From NCBI GenBank assembly GCA_934196075.1, contig CAKPVW010000018.1, positions 1-34,593 on the forward strand: a stretch of DNA of 34,593 bases. Reading direction: 5' to 3'. The notes below the pieces were generated by a model that saw only the letters and a list, made by a program, of their open reading frames with translations, was not told where the DNA came from and did not search any database. Shown here one piece after another: positions 32,644 to 34,593 of the stretch; the stretch's first letter is position 1, and the number at the start of each line of letters is the position of its first letter. Position numbers and translations under genes: made by a program. The DNA comes from an uncultured Anaerovibrio sp. (GTDB lineage Bacteria; Bacillota; Negativicutes; Selenomonadales; Selenomonadaceae).

Positions 32644-33504
32644 TTAATCCAGGAGAGTTGCCTTGCCGGTATAGTCCAGATATTCCTGAATAACAGCCTG
32701 TTCAATACGGCTGAGAGTCTCTGGATCCTTGCCGCCAACCTTTTTGCCTTCAATCTCAGTGGCATGCTGGCACATCTTGGAGGAAGCGGTAACAATAACT
32801 TCATCTGCATCATAGAGTTCTTCCAAGCTAAATGGACGCTCCATAACGGTAATTCCCAATCTGCGACAGGCCTGAATCATATGAGTCTTGGCAATACCCC
32901 GCAGAATAAACTGATCATCAGGATGACTGATGAGCATACCGTTTTTGAGTATCTGCACATTGCTGTGACAACACTCTGTAACGAAACCATCACGATGCAG
33001 TACACACTCATCAGCGCCCAAAAGAGTGGCCTCCTGAGTACCTGCTACTGCGGGCAGGAGATTCAAGGTCTTGGCGTTGCCATGCTGGAAGCGGGTATCA
33101 GGACGAACAATCAGCTTCAGCTCCTTCTTAGGATCCCCAGCCTTAGACTGTCTAATCCACACCCAAAGCTTACCAACCATATCCTTGCTATAAGCATGAT
33201 CTCTAGGTGCTACGCCCCTGGTCACCTGCCAATATACAAAATGGGTTTCACCCTCTACCTGCTTCAAAAGATCTGTCAGAAGCTTGCCCAGCTCCTCCTT
33301 CTCCATAGGTATCTTTATATCAAAATAGTTAGCGCTGGTATAGAAGCGATCCAGATGATCCTCCAGCAGATAAACTACATGGTTGCCGCCAATAGTTGCA
33401 TCATAAACACCATCGCCAAAGAAATGTGAACGATCATTAAATGGAATCATTACCTCATCAGGGGTACCAACTTTTCCATCATAGTAAGCTAATTCTTTAA
33501 ACAT
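32644..33504 (-). CDS. dat: class IV aminotransferase, probable D-amino acid aminotransferase
   Basis: 286 residues, fold-type IV PLP enzyme. IPFNDRSHFFGDGVYDATIG opens the family signature. VYWQVTRGVAPRDHAY closely follows the TRGVAPR motif of D-alanine aminotransferase. The PLP lysine is in NAKTLNLLPAVAGTQEAT, and ECVLHRDGFVTECCHSNVQ and DADEVIVTASSKM complete the pattern. It would interconvert D-Ala and 2-oxoglutarate with pyruvate and D-Glu. A branched-chain (IlvE) enzyme is less likely. The D-glutamate-processing genes directly downstream support the D-specific call. ATG at 33504 with GAGGTG 5 nt upstream; own promoter at 33557-33585. Confidence 0.88.
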   Translation of the reverse strand: MFKELAYYDGKVGTPDEVMIPFNDRSHFFGDGVYDATIGGNHVVYLLEDHLDRFYTSANYFDIKIPMEKEELGKLLTDLLKQVEGETHFVYWQVTRGVAPRDHAYSKDMVGKLWVWIRQSKAGDPKKELKLIVRPDTRFQHGNAKTLNLLPAVAGTQEATLLGADECVLHRDGFVTECCHSNVQILKNGMLISHPDDQFILRGIAKTHMIQACRRLGITVMERPFSLEELYDADEVIVTASSKMCQHATEIEGKKVGGKDPETLSRIEQAVIQEYLDYTGKATLLD

Positions 33505-33556
33505 ATAATCACCTCATAGCCAAAATTCTAAGGCATATCTGTTTTTCACAGTTATT

Positions 33557-33585
33557 ACTATAGCACAGACCGGAGTATTTGACTA
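33557..33585 (-). promoter_or_regulatory. promoter of dat
   Basis: Minus strand: extended -10 TGCTATAGT (hexamer 33562-33557), 17-nt spacer, weak -35 TAGTCA (33585-33580), about 50 nt before the ATG. Confidence 0.5.
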
Positions 33586-33623
33586 CATCTTTTTGCTATA
33601 CCAAGCATGTATACAATGTACTC

Positions 33624-34223
33624 TTATTTTGCATAGTTTTTGCAGCTGCTGCCACTACATTTTAGCTGACAAATGCCTTGAGTTAATGTCCCCATAGGGC
33701 AAAAAGCACACCATGCCCTAGGCCGGTAATAAAGCATGGCCGCCAAGGCAATGACCTCCGAGGTTAGCATCAGGCTATATAGGCCAAAAGCAAATTGGGC
33801 GGTAGCTGGTGCCACGCCAGCGCTATAGCTCCAATTCCAAGGCAGTTGAAACGTCCATAATAGGTTAACAAATTCCTGCAGTGAGGCTGCTCCACTAGCT
33901 ACCAGCCAGGTAGTGTATAGAATGTTGCCAAATATGCCAAAGAAAAATATCATAAAACCATAACGGAAGGCTCTGCTGTACATCCAAGCGGGCATATCAT
34001 GTTTCCCAGACCAGCCTAGCTGATGGCCAAAAAATCTCAATAGCTGGCCTCGATCACAATAGCGATTGCAAAACAGCTTGTTGCCTCCTATAATGGCAAA
34101 AAGCAGGGGCAGACAAAAGCTGATTAGTCCCAGCCAAGCAAATAGGATATTGACGAGGCCTAAGCTAAAATACATAATTGACCAAATCCATAAATAATGG
34201 TACCAATGGTTTTTCTGCTTCAT
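33624..34223 (-). CDS. polytopic membrane 4Fe-4S-type protein (NapH/CcoG-like half)
   Basis: 199 residues with about five hydrophobic segments. A cysteine motif CNRYCDRGQLL (C52, C56) faces the first membrane region and a second one, CAFCPMGTLTQG (C172, C175), follows the last; three more Cys lie in the tail (C185, C189, C194). This layout resembles NapH/CcoG/RnfB-like quinol- or ferredoxin-linked electron-transfer proteins, but the first motif lacks the usual third Cys-Pro. The ATG at 34223 follows GGAGG by 7 nt and overlaps the ferredoxin stop (ATGA), so the two are translated together. Probably a small membrane redox module; partners are not visible in the window. Confidence 0.75.
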   Translation of the reverse strand: MKQKNHWYHYLWIWSIMYFSLGLVNILFAWLGLISFCLPLLFAIIGGNKLFCNRYCDRGQLLRFFGHQLGWSGKHDMPAWMYSRAFRYGFMIFFFGIFGNILYTTWLVASGAASLQEFVNLLWTFQLPWNWSYSAGVAPATAQFAFGLYSLMLTSEVIALAAMLYYRPRAWCAFCPMGTLTQGICQLKCSGSSCKNYAK

Positions 34224-34417
34224 GTCATTTCCTCCACTTTGATAATCCCTGCTGGACACTCCTTACTACAAAGGCCGCAGCCAACACATAGATTCGTATC
34301 AACCTGGGCATAACAGCCATGAAAAATGGAGATTGCGCCTCGAGGGCATACCTCCAGGCAACTGCCACAGGACACACATTTATCCTGAGGAATCCTTGCC
34401 CTTCTCTTTACTGCCAT
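34220..34417 (-). CDS. 2x[4Fe-4S] ferredoxin-like protein
   Basis: 65 residues with two CxxCxxCxxxCP clusters: CVSCGSCLEVCP and CVGCGLCSKECP, the bacterial-type low-potential ferredoxin pattern; a basic N-terminus MAVKRRARIP precedes it. Cytoplasmic electron carrier, likely donor or acceptor for the membrane protein encoded immediately downstream with a 4-nt overlap. GAGGAG is 7 nt before the ATG. A possible promoter (TTGCCA at 34534-34529, 15-nt spacer, TATTAT at 34513-34508) lies upstream. Confidence 0.92.
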   Translation of the reverse strand: MAVKRRARIPQDKCVSCGSCLEVCPRGAISIFHGCYAQVDTNLCVGCGLCSKECPAGIIKVEEMT

Positions 34418-34521
34418 AAAACCACTCCTCTATTATCTACACAAGAATATCTTATTTTTCTGTCCCACTCCCTATAAATTCTGATTTGTAGGTCTGACGG
34501 ATTATTCATAATACTATTTAC

Positions 34522-34575
34522 TGAGGCATGGCAAATACCCTTCCCGGCACGCTCGCGCTATATAAATGTGCCTCA
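34522..34575. repeat. nested inverted repeats at window end
   Basis: TGAGGCA (34522-34528) pairs with TGCCTCA (34569-34575). GGCAC (34546-34550) can instead pair with GTGCC (34568-34572); the two helices share bases and exclude each other. No T run follows, so it is not a plain terminator. It may belong to a gene or leader beyond the window. Confidence 0.3.
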
Positions 34576-34593
34576 CGCTGCTAAACTCATTAA

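Overview
The window reads as a chromosomal segment of a diderm Firmicute, most likely Negativicutes (Selenomonas/Anaerovibrio-like). The supports are Firmicutes-type features (a phenylalanine T-box ahead of pheST, an infC-rpmI-rplT attenuator leader, a YneA-like LysM protein, strong Shine-Dalgarno sites, TTG and GTG starts) together with a large polyamine operon, which would fit the polyamine-decorated peptidoglycan of that class. The taxon is an inference; no marker was searched. No insertion sequence, prophage, CRISPR array or origin was seen. Almost every gene is on the minus strand; the exceptions are cstA, an Lrp-type regulator and the LysM gene.

Layout, left to right. 1-640: two identical tRNA-Lys(CTT) genes, then a relic of an EamA-family transporter. 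641-3939: trxA with a Cys-rich DUF134 regulator, the divergent carbon-starvation transporter cstA, and an Lrp/AsnC regulator. 3952-6909: an SpoU-type RNA methyltransferase, a cytidylate-kinase-like protein and the branched-chain amino acid carrier brnQ. 6969-10218: rplT, rpmI, infC (apparent AUA start, attenuator leader) and thrS. 10561-15191: a LysM protein, a ZapA with a long coiled-coil tail, pheT and pheS behind a Phe T-box. 15539-15976: a MarR regulator.

16239-23564 is a polyamine operon, transcribed TSUP permease, speD, speA, speE, speB, carboxynorspermidine synthase, nspC. It carries two complete routes to spermidine: the decarboxylated-SAM route (SpeD/SpeE) and the aspartate-semialdehyde route (synthase plus NspC). 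Arginine is converted to putrescine by SpeA and SpeB. truB, a NUDIX relic, and dapB plus asd follow; Asd makes the aspartate semialdehyde that the second route consumes.

27181-27986 encodes a small exported protein with an apparently intact TNT (tuberculosis necrotizing toxin, NAD+ glycohydrolase) domain, overlapped by a small gene that is a candidate immunity gene. 28137-33504 holds a D-amino-acid aminotransferase, PxpA, PxpB, PxpC (5-oxoprolinase), a YcsI/DUF1445 protein and a DUF4392 protein. The last two families are those of the mammalian D-glutamate cyclase, so the cluster looks like a D-amino acid to D-glutamate to 5-oxoproline to glutamate route. The window ends with a membrane 4Fe-4S protein and a 2x[4Fe-4S] ferredoxin.

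The two most notable loci are the TNT toxin/candidate immunity pair and the adjoining D-glutamate/5-oxoproline cluster. The double-route polyamine operon comes next.
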